Positions 8,059 through 15,298 of a stretch of 27,857 nt of DNA are shown here, piece by piece; position 1 is the first letter of the stretch; every line of letters begins with the position of its first letter. The stretch lies in contig JAGLYS010000191.1 in the NCBI GenBank assembly GCA_023132105.1, positions 1 through 27,857 on the forward strand. Direction: 5' to 3'. Both the position numbers and the translations under genes were made by a program. The DNA is from Caldifarciminota bacterium (GTDB lineage Bacteria > Hydrothermota > 32-111 > QNBC01). Under the pieces are notes generated by a model. It had not been told where the DNA came from, searched no databases, and worked only from the letters and a program-made list of their open reading frames with translations.

Positions 8059-10153
8059 AATAAACACCTATGTCATATTTCTTTTAATTATATTTATATC
8101 TTTCCCCTTATTCTCCGACAAATTGTTAATCGATGATTATATTAAATCGACAATATTAAAGGAAAAGGCATTTTATGCGGATTCTTCATTTCTTGAAGTT
8201 TTAGAAGGAGAAAAATATTTTTCTCTTATTGATTCGTCATTAGTAGAATATAATATAAGAAATTTTATTTACCAAAATCACGAAAACCCATTTGGATATT
8301 ATATACTTGGTGAATTCTTTAGAATTTCAGGATCAAACAAATTATTTAGTATATATTATGATTCATCTCTGATGCTTGCTGCTAAATCTTACGGGTCAAA
8401 TTTAATCCTTTATAGATATTTTAAAATTAGGGGAAATTCATTATATGCATTAAAAACACTGAATTCCATATATGATGTAAGTTTGAATAAGGGGATAATT
8501 GCACATCCACTTTTATGTGCTTATTTTAAGTATAAATCAATTGAAAGTATTAGATCAGGCAATTTGATAGAAGCAACACATTATGATAATATCGCTATAA
8601 AATTAAATTCATCCGATTTGGAATCATATTCGATTCAAAGTATTATTCATCAAAAAACAGACCCACTAAATAGTCTTAAAGACATAGCTCTGTTTATAAT
8701 AAATGCTTTTTCTGATTTCAGAAATAAAATCTTTGTATATTCATCCCTTATAAGAATTGCCTATTTTGGGTTATTTTATGCATCATTTTTCTTTCTTACC
8801 GTTCTTTATATTACAAATTTGGATTTTCTCACAAAAAAGATATCCAAACTAATAAAAAGTGAAAACAGATTTTTCTATGGAGTCCTATATATATTATTAT
8901 TAATTTCTCCTTTCATATGGTTCGATAATATTGTTTACATTTATATTGTTTTTCTTGTTTATAATACATATATCTGTCTTGCAAAAAGAAAAAGAGAATT
9001 TGTTTTTATCGCTTTAGTCCTGATTATAATGATAATACCGACAATAGGAGATTCTATTAATTTTAAAATATATTCTCCTGATTCCGAGATTAGCGCGGTA
9101 CTAAATTTAAATGTTAATCCGGGCAACAATGATGCAAGAGAATATATCAATAATTTGAGGGGCAGAGACAAGAGTAATACATTTATATACAATTATCTTT
9201 TAGGATTTACATTTAAGAAAAATGGTATTTTAGACTCTGCTAAAACATATTATAAAACAGCATTTAAATATAAGCCATCAGATGTTTCTCTGATAAATAA
9301 TATTGGAAATATTTTCTTTTTAGAAAAACAGTATGACAGCGCGTTTATATATTATAATAAAGGAATTAAAATCGATTCGAATAGTGCATCACTACATTAT
9401 AATTTAGCTCAATATTATCAAATGAAATTACAGTTAAATAAATCATCCGAAGAAATTGAAAAAGCATATTCATTGGATTTTGACAAAATTAGCAATTTTT
9501 CAAAAAACAGCACAAATCATTATAACAGAATTCTAATAGATGACAATATTCCAGAATACTATATGAACAAATTGCTTAGTAAGTATGTCTTTAAAGATAT
9601 TCACTTATATAACTATTTCTTAAAAGTTAATGTTTTACCGATTGCTGTAATTGCTCTCTTATATATTATTATACTTTCTATTCTGGCAAATAAACAAAAG
9701 AAATTATTCCCGTATAAAAGATGTTCTGTATGTGGTCATTGGGAATATGAAAAAGAACTGGATTATTTCGAAAATACCCAATTATGCAGAGAATGCAATT
9801 CAAGGATAGTAAATGTATCGAATGATACGGTAAAAGCTAAAATAATCGAAAGTTTAAAGATTAGATACTTTATCCGAAAAAAAACAATCGGATTTTTTAT
9901 AAATCTTATTATTCCAGGCGGTGGTCTAATCTATTTGGGAAAACAGGGTAGAGGATTACTATATCTGTTTCAATTTATTATTTATTTTATGATTGCAACA
10001 AGTTCGAATTATCTAATAACGAATATATTTGCCACCCCGCTTATGATAAAGGGGATTATTTATTATGTGTTTATCGGATTAACTGTTTTTATCTATGTTC
10101 TTGTACAATTAATTTATTTATCATTAAAAGAATCGGAGTTCCATCATGCTTAA
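8048..10153 (+). CDS. Multi-spanning membrane protein with TPR repeats and a zinc ribbon
   Basis: I do not recognise a named family for this 701-aa protein. Visible parts in order: a signal-like hydrophobic N-terminus (5-24); a helical, repeat-like region (25-215); four or so membrane segments (about 220-335); canonical TPRs (about 375-475, for example LINNIGNIFFLEKQYDSAF); a membrane segment (about 525-548); a four-cysteine ribbon CSVC...CREC (about 558-582); and a C-terminal membrane module containing PGGGLIYLGKQGRGLLYL, which resembles TM2/DUF5683-type modules. ATG 8048 is preferred over the upstream TTG 8039. It overlaps dapF by 11 nt and the PATAN gene by 8 nt. A role in envelope assembly or scaffolding is inference. 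Confidence 0.75.
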   Translation: MNTKINTYVIFLLIIFISFPLFSDKLLIDDYIKSTILKEKAFYADSSFLEVLEGEKYFSLIDSSLVEYNIRNFIYQNHENPFGYYILGEFFRISGSNKLFSIYYDSSLMLAAKSYGSNLILYRYFKIRGNSLYALKTLNSIYDVSLNKGIIAHPLLCAYFKYKSIESIRSGNLIEATHYDNIAIKLNSSDLESYSIQSIIHQKTDPLNSLKDIALFIINAFSDFRNKIFVYSSLIRIAYFGLFYASFFFLTVLYITNLDFLTKKISKLIKSENRFFYGVLYILLLISPFIWFDNIVYIYIVFLVYNTYICLAKRKREFVFIALVLIIMIIPTIGDSINFKIYSPDSEISAVLNLNVNPGNNDAREYINNLRGRDKSNTFIYNYLLGFTFKKNGILDSAKTYYKTAFKYKPSDVSLINNIGNIFFLEKQYDSAFIYYNKGIKIDSNSASLHYNLAQYYQMKLQLNKSSEEIEKAYSLDFDKISNFSKNSTNHYNRILIDDNIPEYYMNKLLSKYVFKDIHLYNYFLKVNVLPIAVIALLYIIILSILANKQKKLFPYKRCSVCGHWEYEKELDYFENTQLCRECNSRIVNVSNDTVKAKIIESLKIRYFIRKKTIGFFINLIIPGGGLIYLGKQGRGLLYLFQFIIYFMIATSSNYLITNIFATPLMIKGIIYYVFIGLTVFIYVLVQLIYLSLKESEFHHA

Positions 10154-11183
10154 AGGAAGTTTAAGAGAATTTAAAACACCTGACATTCTTCAGCTTATAG
10201 CCTCACAAGCAAAAACAGGTGTTTTGACAATTGAACACTTCAATGAAACAATTTCAATAGGATTTAAAAAGGGATTTATAGTAGCTGCTCTCAAAAACAA
10301 AAACAATGAAGCTGAAAAAATAAATTCATACATCTTAGCTTCTCAAAAAATAGATAGAGAAACATATGATAATATAATCGAAGAACACAAAGTAAGTGGT
10401 ATAGACATATATGAGCTTTTAATAAAAGAAAAAATATTATCTGAAAATGACATAAGAGACATTATACAATTTAAAATTCAGGAAATAATGGACAATTCAA
10501 TGCAATGGCAAGAAGGTACATACAACTTCCAACCTCATGTTGCCATTTACACCGATAGTAAAATAAAGGTTTCTATCAATACTCAGGGATTAATTCTTGA
10601 AAGTATTCGTCGTATCGATGAATGGCCTCGGATAAATAAGGAATTCCCTGATTCAAGGATCGTATTAAAAAAGGTAATCTATACAATCAACACTGATGAG
10701 GTAGGTCCGGAAGAAAATATTATTTTCAATCTAATAGATAACAACCGTTCTATCGAGGATTTGATAAGATTAAGCGGTTTAGGTAGGTTTAAAACATTTA
10801 GTGCAATCTATAACCTTTATTTTATGAATTTAATTGACAAATTACCAAGGATAAAGAGAAAAAATAAAGCAAAATTATCTTTTGATTTTTCAATTTTACT
10901 TAATATCGTAAAAGCATCGATTATTATCATTATCGTTATTCTTGTTGATCTTGGTATCAGGTCTATAACATCATCTTCAATAAAAAGTATCTCCTTCTAC
11001 GATTCTCCTCATACCTATTCCTATAGAAAAAGAATTATTGAAAATTCCTTGAAGATATATTTCATCGATCATGAAGAATATCCCAATAATTTAGAAAAGC
11101 TCGCTAAATCCAATCTTCTTAACAAAACAATCATCAAAGATTTTATTTACAAGTGTAATAAAACAGATTATATATTGGAATAA
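10146..11183 (+). CDS. PATAN (DUF4388) protein with membrane anchor and pilin-like extracytoplasmic tail
   Basis: The N-terminus (MLKGSLREFKTPDILQLIASQAKTGVLTIE, GFKKGFIVAA) is a typical PATAN/DUF4388 domain, a cytoplasmic signalling module often found with response regulators and gliding or pilus functions. A helical region follows (55-120, similar to the degenerate helices after PATAN), then a winged-helix-like part (185-235), a basic stop-transfer stretch and one membrane segment (252-270). The last 50 residues (ENSLKIYFIDHEEYPNNLEKLAKSN, 299-323) resemble the globular start of GspG-type pseudopilins (ALELYYLDNGRYPTTL). The 345-aa protein starts at ATG 10146 inside the end of the previous gene. 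Its stop abuts that of the convergent substrate-binding protein. Confidence 0.75.
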   Translation: MLKGSLREFKTPDILQLIASQAKTGVLTIEHFNETISIGFKKGFIVAALKNKNNEAEKINSYILASQKIDRETYDNIIEEHKVSGIDIYELLIKEKILSENDIRDIIQFKIQEIMDNSMQWQEGTYNFQPHVAIYTDSKIKVSINTQGLILESIRRIDEWPRINKEFPDSRIVLKKVIYTINTDEVGPEENIIFNLIDNNRSIEDLIRLSGLGRFKTFSAIYNLYFMNLIDKLPRIKRKNKAKLSFDFSILLNIVKASIIIIIVILVDLGIRSITSSSIKSISFYDSPHTYSYRKRIIENSLKIYFIDHEEYPNNLEKLAKSNLLNKTIIKDFIYKCNKTDYILE

Positions 11184-12470
11184 TTAATCTTTTTTTATCT
11201 CTTCATTTATTAAAAATTCAGCTTCTTTCAGTGATTTATCAGGATCAACATTGCCTCTCATAGCTGGTTCTAAACCATTTCTGTTAAGAATAGTCCTGCC
11301 AATAAACCATGATGGAGATTTTGGTTCTATATCTGCATTTTCAATCTGCATAAATGTTTCATATAATCCCGGGAACTTTTTGAATTTTTCAACCATTATA
11401 CTATCTTTAAAGCTACTCCTTCTTATTGGAAGATAATTTGTTCCATTAGACCATATAGCTTGAACCTCCGATGACATAAAATATTTAATAAATTTCCACG
11501 CAGCCTTTTTCTTACCTTCGGAAACATCATTGAAAATTGCAATATTGGTTCCCGATACAATCACTTTTTCTGTCTTCCCATGAGGAATAGGATTTATCCT
11601 TAATGTAAACGATGGATTTGCAATAAACATAAATGGTAATGATACTATAGAACCTGAAACAGTAAGAACCCTTCCTGTAAGGAAATCATCCTGATTCTGA
11701 AAGCCTGTTGTCAGATATGCTACTTTATGCTTCTTTATAAGATCTACCCAATACCTGAGTGCATCTATACTCTCCTTGCTCCCGACAAGACATTTAGTGC
11801 CATCATCCGAAAATATCTTTCCCCCATTTTGCACCAACATACATTCATAAAGCCACATATTTATTGAAAACGCAGTTCCCCAAACATCAGGATAATCATC
11901 TCCGGTTGTATCCTTTGTGGCTTTTTTCAATAAAATGAGTAGTGAATCCCATGTTTTAGGAAATTCATTATAACCAAGTTCATGCAACTTCTCTTCATTA
12001 TAGTAATATGCCGGAACACTTTTATTGAAAGGGAGGGTGGCCAGTTGCCCGTTAAATGTATTATCATATATTAGTATTGGGAAAATATCATTTACTTCTG
12101 CTGTATCTATACCTATCTCTGGATCATCAATGTACTGTTGAATAGGTACAATTGCTCCTACTTCCAAAAATTGAGATGTCCATGATTCATATACTTGAGC
12201 AATAACAGGGGGTTTTTTCCCTGTTATCGATGCCATTAGTTTTTGAGAAAGAGCACTATAACTACCTACTGAAATCGGAATTATTTTTATATCAGTATTT
12301 TGCTTATTAAAATCATTTACTATATTATCAAGTGTTTTTTTAAGAGGTCCACCCATAACATGCCAGAATGTCACATTCGTAACATTGCCTTTATCTGCCG
12401 ATTCTTTACCTTTCTTGCAGGAAGAGAAAAACATAATAATAACAAGCAAAACAAATACTACTTTCTTCAT
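11184..12470 (-). CDS. ABC-type (sugar) substrate-binding lipoprotein, orphan
   Basis: This is a family-1 extracellular solute-binding protein of the UgpB/MalE type, 428 aa. A lipoprotein signal MKKVVFVLLVIIMFFSSC puts the lipidated cysteine at 18. Typical family features are VTFWHVMGGPLKKTLDNIVNDFN, PPVIAQVYESW, LATLPFNKSVPAYYYNEEKL, a calcium-loop-like DTTGDDYPDVWG and the tail KKKAAWKFIKYFMSSEVQAIWS. The ligand cannot be assigned; sugars or glycerol phosphates are usual for the family. No permease or ATPase gene is adjacent, so it is an orphan here. Its promoter predicts transcription starting at the ATG itself. It is convergent with the PATAN gene with no spacer. Confidence 0.9.
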   Translation of the reverse strand: MKKVVFVLLVIIMFFSSCKKGKESADKGNVTNVTFWHVMGGPLKKTLDNIVNDFNKQNTDIKIIPISVGSYSALSQKLMASITGKKPPVIAQVYESWTSQFLEVGAIVPIQQYIDDPEIGIDTAEVNDIFPILIYDNTFNGQLATLPFNKSVPAYYYNEEKLHELGYNEFPKTWDSLLILLKKATKDTTGDDYPDVWGTAFSINMWLYECMLVQNGGKIFSDDGTKCLVGSKESIDALRYWVDLIKKHKVAYLTTGFQNQDDFLTGRVLTVSGSIVSLPFMFIANPSFTLRINPIPHGKTEKVIVSGTNIAIFNDVSEGKKKAAWKFIKYFMSSEVQAIWSNGTNYLPIRRSSFKDSIMVEKFKKFPGLYETFMQIENADIEPKSPSWFIGRTILNRNGLEPAMRGNVDPDKSLKEAEFLINEEIKKD

Positions 12471-12476
12471 AGAGGA

Positions 12477-12505
12477 ATTATACCATTTTATATGTATCTT
12501 TTCAA
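12477..12505 (-). promoter_or_regulatory. Leaderless promoter of the substrate-binding protein
   Basis: On the minus strand TTGAAA (12505-12500), a 17-nt spacer and TATAAT (12482-12477), with TGG before the -10 (extended -10), lie only 6 nt from ATG 12470. The expected +1 is the A of the ATG, so the mRNA should be leaderless. Confidence 0.78.
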
Positions 12506-12514
12506 GATAAATAT

Positions 12515-12531
12515 AAATTCAACTTGAATTT
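12515..12531. promoter_or_regulatory. 17-bp palindrome over the queD -35 box (possible operator)
   Basis: The perfect inverted repeat aaattcaa-c-ttgaattt is centred at 12523 and covers the queD -35 element. It lies beside the -35 of the divergent substrate-binding-protein promoter. It could bind a dimeric repressor, but AT-rich palindromes also arise by chance. Confidence 0.35.
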
Positions 12532-12551
12532 TTAAATAAAACAAGTATAAT
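12524..12551 (+). promoter_or_regulatory. Leaderless promoter of the queuosine-precursor operon
   Basis: TTGAAT (12524-12529), a 16-nt spacer and TATAAT (12546-12551) are followed by only 6 nt before the queD ATG (12558). The predicted +1 coincides with the start codon and no Shine-Dalgarno sequence exists. This leaves no space for a preQ1 riboswitch. Confidence 0.72.
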
Positions 12552-12557
12552 GCAAAT

Positions 12558-12926
12558 ATGTTTATTATTAGAGTTGAAACACACTTTTCCGGAGCTCATT
12601 TTCTTAATGGATATATTGGTAAATGCTCGGATATGCATGGGCACAATTGGAAGGCTATTGTTGAGGTAAAAGGTAATAAGTTAAATAAATCCGGTATGCT
12701 TATTGATTTTAAAGAATTAAAGAAAATCGCAAATGAAATTTCAGACAAATTTGACCATAAAGTTTTAAATGAAATCGATTACTTCAACGATAAAAATCCT
12801 ACCGCTGAAAATATTGCAATATACTTTTCATTTGAACTTAAAAAAAGATTACCTGAATTGGAAATTAATCTTATACAGGTGTTTGAAACAGACGATTATG
12901 CTGCAACATATATTCCAGATAAATGA
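12558..12926 (+). CDS. queD: 6-carboxy-5,6,7,8-tetrahydropterin synthase
   Basis: QueD turns 7,8-dihydroneopterin triphosphate into 6-carboxytetrahydropterin, the second step towards preQ0. The 122-aa protein has the family start MFIIRVETHFSGAHFL, zinc-ligand histidines H14 and H27/H29 (HGHNW), the catalytic cysteine in GKCSDMHGH (C23), the catalytic pair FDHKVLN (D66, H67) and the substrate-binding ETDDYAATY near the end. No other Met gives the conserved N-terminus, so ATG 12558 is firm even though no ribosome site precedes it. Its last 29 nt overlap queE. It heads the operon queD-queE-folE2-hgdB-hgdC-queC. Confidence 0.96.
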   Translation: MFIIRVETHFSGAHFLNGYIGKCSDMHGHNWKAIVEVKGNKLNKSGMLIDFKELKKIANEISDKFDHKVLNEIDYFNDKNPTAENIAIYFSFELKKRLPELEINLIQVFETDDYAATYIPDK

Positions 12927-13548
12927 AATTTTCGAATCGATTGAAGGAGAAACAACATTTTCAGGTTTTCCATCACTTTTTATCAGATTTACAGGATGTA
13001 ATCTGAGATGTAATTATTGCGATACGAAGTATGCATATAGTGAAGGTAAATTTTATTCAACCGAGCAAATAATAGAATTGATTAAAGGATCTAATAAAAA
13101 ATATATCATAATTACAGGTGGAGAACCGTTGATTCAAAAAGGGATAGAACATTTAATTATGGAAATTGGAAAGACAGATAAAATAATTATAATTGAAACA
13201 AATGGTTCAATGCCCATTGATAATATTCTTGGCAATTCGACAATAGTTATGATGGATATCAAAACCCCATCAAGCAATATGGCTAAGTTTAATAATTTGG
13301 AAAATATTAGAAAACTTCGTTCCTTTGACGAAGTAAAATTCACAATCTTAAACTATGATGATTTTATTTGGAGTGTCGATATTGTTAGAAATATAATAGA
13401 TAATAGATGTAAGGTAAATTTTTCGCCTGTTAACAATATACTCAAACCCTCACTCCTGGCAAAATGGATATTGGATTCAGATGAAAATATCAGATTGAAT
13501 CTCCAATTACACAAGATTATTTGGAAAAACAAAGAGCGAGGAATATGA
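12898..13548 (+). CDS. queE: 7-carboxy-7-deazaguanine synthase (radical SAM)
   Basis: QueE is a radical SAM enzyme that contracts carboxytetrahydropterin to 7-carboxy-7-deazaguanine. The family start INEIFESIEGETTFSGFPSLFIRFTGCNLRCNYCDT carries the CX3CX2C cluster ligands C34, C38 and C41. GGEPL is the SAM-binding motif, and the C-terminus LNLQLHKIIWKN is typical. The frame is open back to an ATG at 12769, but those 43 extra residues lie inside queD and look unlike QueE. ATG 12898 gives 216 aa, the normal length, with a 29-nt overlap of queD. The stop overlaps the folE2 ATG (ATGA). Confidence 0.95.
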   Translation: MLQHIFQINEIFESIEGETTFSGFPSLFIRFTGCNLRCNYCDTKYAYSEGKFYSTEQIIELIKGSNKKYIIITGGEPLIQKGIEHLIMEIGKTDKIIIIETNGSMPIDNILGNSTIVMMDIKTPSSNMAKFNNLENIRKLRSFDEVKFTILNYDDFIWSVDIVRNIIDNRCKVNFSPVNNILKPSLLAKWILDSDENIRLNLQLHKIIWKNKERGI

Positions 13549-14315
13549 AAGATATACAAAACGAAAACGATTTACGCAAAATAGCCATAAACAAAGTTGG
13601 TGTTACAAGTGTAAAATATCCGATAACATTATTGGATAGAGATAGTTCATCACAACATACAATATGTGATATTGACCTCTGTGTTGACCTGCCTCATGAT
13701 TTCAGAGGTGCTCATATGAGCAGGTTTATTGAAATAATTCACAATTATAAGTCCTCAATAAACATCGATGCCATTCCGGATATACTTGAGAATGTTAGAA
13801 ATTCACTCAATGCGGAATCAGCACATATAAAAATCACATTCCCCTATTTTATGACAAAAAGTGCCCCCATTTCACATATTTCTTCATTAATGCCATATAA
13901 AGTTACATTTATTGGCACAAAAAACAGTAATATAACTGATATAGTTATAAATGTTGAAATACCCGTCACAACATTGTGTCCCTGTTCAAAAGAGATAAGC
14001 AATCACGGAGCTCATAATCAACGATCATTCCTTTCAATATCCGTTAGAACTAAAAAATTCATGTGGATTGAGGAATTGATAGAGATAGCTGAAAGTTGTG
14101 CAAGTTCTCAGATTTATCCTCTTTTAAAAAGAGAAGATGAAAAATATGTAACAGAACACGCATATAATAATCCGAGATTTGCAGAAGACATTGTAAGAGA
14201 AGCCGTATTGAAATTGAAAAAAAATGGAAAAATCACCTGGCTAAAGGTAGAATCATTAAATCTTGAAAGTATACACCTTCACAATACCTATGCTTGTGTT
14301 GAAATGGAAATATGA
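13545..14315 (+). CDS. folE2: GTP cyclohydrolase I type 2 (GCYH-IB)
   Basis: FolE2 converts GTP to 7,8-dihydroneopterin triphosphate, the substrate of QueD and of folate synthesis. Family motifs: an N-terminal DIQNENDLRKIAINKVGV, DLPHDFRGAHMSRFIEI, VEIPVTTLCPCSKEIS with the metal/catalytic cysteine, and GAHNQRS. Starting at ATG 13545 gives 256 aa, the usual length. An upstream in-frame ATG (13521) adds eight residues coded inside queE and is less likely; GCGAGG lies just before 13545. It is a T-fold enzyme distantly related to QueF, but QueF motifs are absent. ATGA overlaps join it to queE and to the hgdB-like gene. The type 2 enzyme replaces the strictly zinc-dependent FolE in some bacteria. 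Confidence 0.94.
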   Translation: MKDIQNENDLRKIAINKVGVTSVKYPITLLDRDSSSQHTICDIDLCVDLPHDFRGAHMSRFIEIIHNYKSSINIDAIPDILENVRNSLNAESAHIKITFPYFMTKSAPISHISSLMPYKVTFIGTKNSNITDIVINVEIPVTTLCPCSKEISNHGAHNQRSFLSISVRTKKFMWIEELIEIAESCASSQIYPLLKREDEKYVTEHAYNNPRFAEDIVREAVLKLKKNGKITWLKVESLNLESIHLHNTYACVEMEI

Positions 14316-15298
14316 ATAGAGTTATCGGTATAACATCTACGATACCTTCTGAAGTAATATATGCTGCCGGTTATAAATTATGTGATTTAAATAACCTCTA
14401 TATAAAATCCAGATTACCTATGGATTATTATGAAAAAGCTGAAATTGCAGGATTTCCCGGAACTTATTGTGGCTGGATAAAAGGTCTTTACAGTGCAGCT
14501 TTAGATAATGATATAAGAACAGTTATTGCTGTTACCGAAGGGGATTGTAGTAATACTCATGCTTTAATGGAACTATACACTTATGAGAATGTAAACACTA
14601 TACCTTTTGCATATCCGTTTATTCATGATAGAGAACATATATCTTTCGAAATTAGCAGTTTAATGAAAAGATTTAATGTTGTTAAAGTTGATTTAGATAT
14701 AGTACGAGAAAAATTCTATAAAATAAGGCAATTGCTTCATAAATTTGATGAAAATACATATTCCGAATCTAAAATATCAGGTAAGGAAAATCATATTTGG
14801 CTTATTTCTTCTAGCGATTTTAATGGAAATCCCGATAAATTTTATACTAATTTAAAAACAAGAATAAATGAAATAGACAAAAAAACCTCCATTTATAATG
14901 ATTACATAAGACTGGGATATGCGGGTGTTCCTCCTATATTCACCGATTTTTATGAGACAGTTGAGAATCTTGGAGGACATATCGTCTTCAATGAATTGCA
15001 AAGACAGTTTGCTATGCCATCATACCAAAAGGATATAGTGAGTCAATATCTTGATTATACATATCCGTACAGTATATTTTTAAGGATAGAAGATATTAAG
15101 ACAGAAATTAAAAAGAGGAAAATAAAAGGTCTTATTCACTATGTTCAATCATTCTGTTATAGAACCCTCGAAGATGTTATTTTACGAAAAGAATTAAATA
15201 TTCCTATCTTGACAATAGAAGGAGACAAACCAGAAAAAACAGGCGTTAGAACCAGAATTAGAATTGAAGCATTCATTGAAATGTTGAGGAAATTATGA
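14312..15298 (+). CDS. HgdB-like 2-hydroxyacyl-CoA dehydratase / double-cubane reductase subunit
   Basis: The 328-aa protein resembles the D component (HgdB, COG1775) of 2-hydroxyacyl-CoA dehydratases, iron-sulfur enzymes energised by an ATP-dependent activator. It starts VIGITSTIPSEVIYAAGYKLCDL, a typical family N-terminus. Cysteines at 24, 53 (FPGTYCGWIKG), 79 (TEGDCSNTHAL) and 282 (YVQSFCYRTLED) sit where family cluster ligands occur. The end (IPILTIEGD, TGVRTRIRIEAFIEML) also fits. Only one subunit is encoded, as in double-cubane cluster proteins, and it is shorter than usual. It starts 4 nt before the folE2 stop and ends 4 nt into the activator gene. No CoA ligase, CoA transferase or acyl-CoA dehydrogenase is nearby. 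I infer a substrate in the deazaguanine pathway, not a CoA ester. Confidence 0.82.
   Translation: MNRVIGITSTIPSEVIYAAGYKLCDLNNLYIKSRLPMDYYEKAEIAGFPGTYCGWIKGLYSAALDNDIRTVIAVTEGDCSNTHALMELYTYENVNTIPFAYPFIHDREHISFEISSLMKRFNVVKVDLDIVREKFYKIRQLLHKFDENTYSESKISGKENHIWLISSSDFNGNPDKFYTNLKTRINEIDKKTSIYNDYIRLGYAGVPPIFTDFYETVENLGGHIVFNELQRQFAMPSYQKDIVSQYLDYTYPYSIFLRIEDIKTEIKKRKIKGLIHYVQSFCYRTLEDVILRKELNIPILTIEGDKPEKTGVRTRIRIEAFIEMLRKL

Noticed and set aside
12471..12557. A preQ1 riboswitch upstream of queD
   Set aside because: The -10 box ends 6 nt before the ATG, so there is no leader to fold, and no preQ1-type hairpin-pseudoknot sequence is visible.
12769..12897. A 43-residue N-terminal extension of QueE
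   Set aside because: It lies wholly inside queD in another frame and has no resemblance to QueE. The family start INEIFESIEGE follows ATG 12898.
13545..14315. Calling this gene queF (preQ0 reductase)
   Set aside because: The motifs (DLPHDFRGAHMSRF, TTLCPCSKEIS, GAHNQRS) and the 256-aa length are those of FolE2. The QueF nitrile-binding and NADPH motifs are absent.
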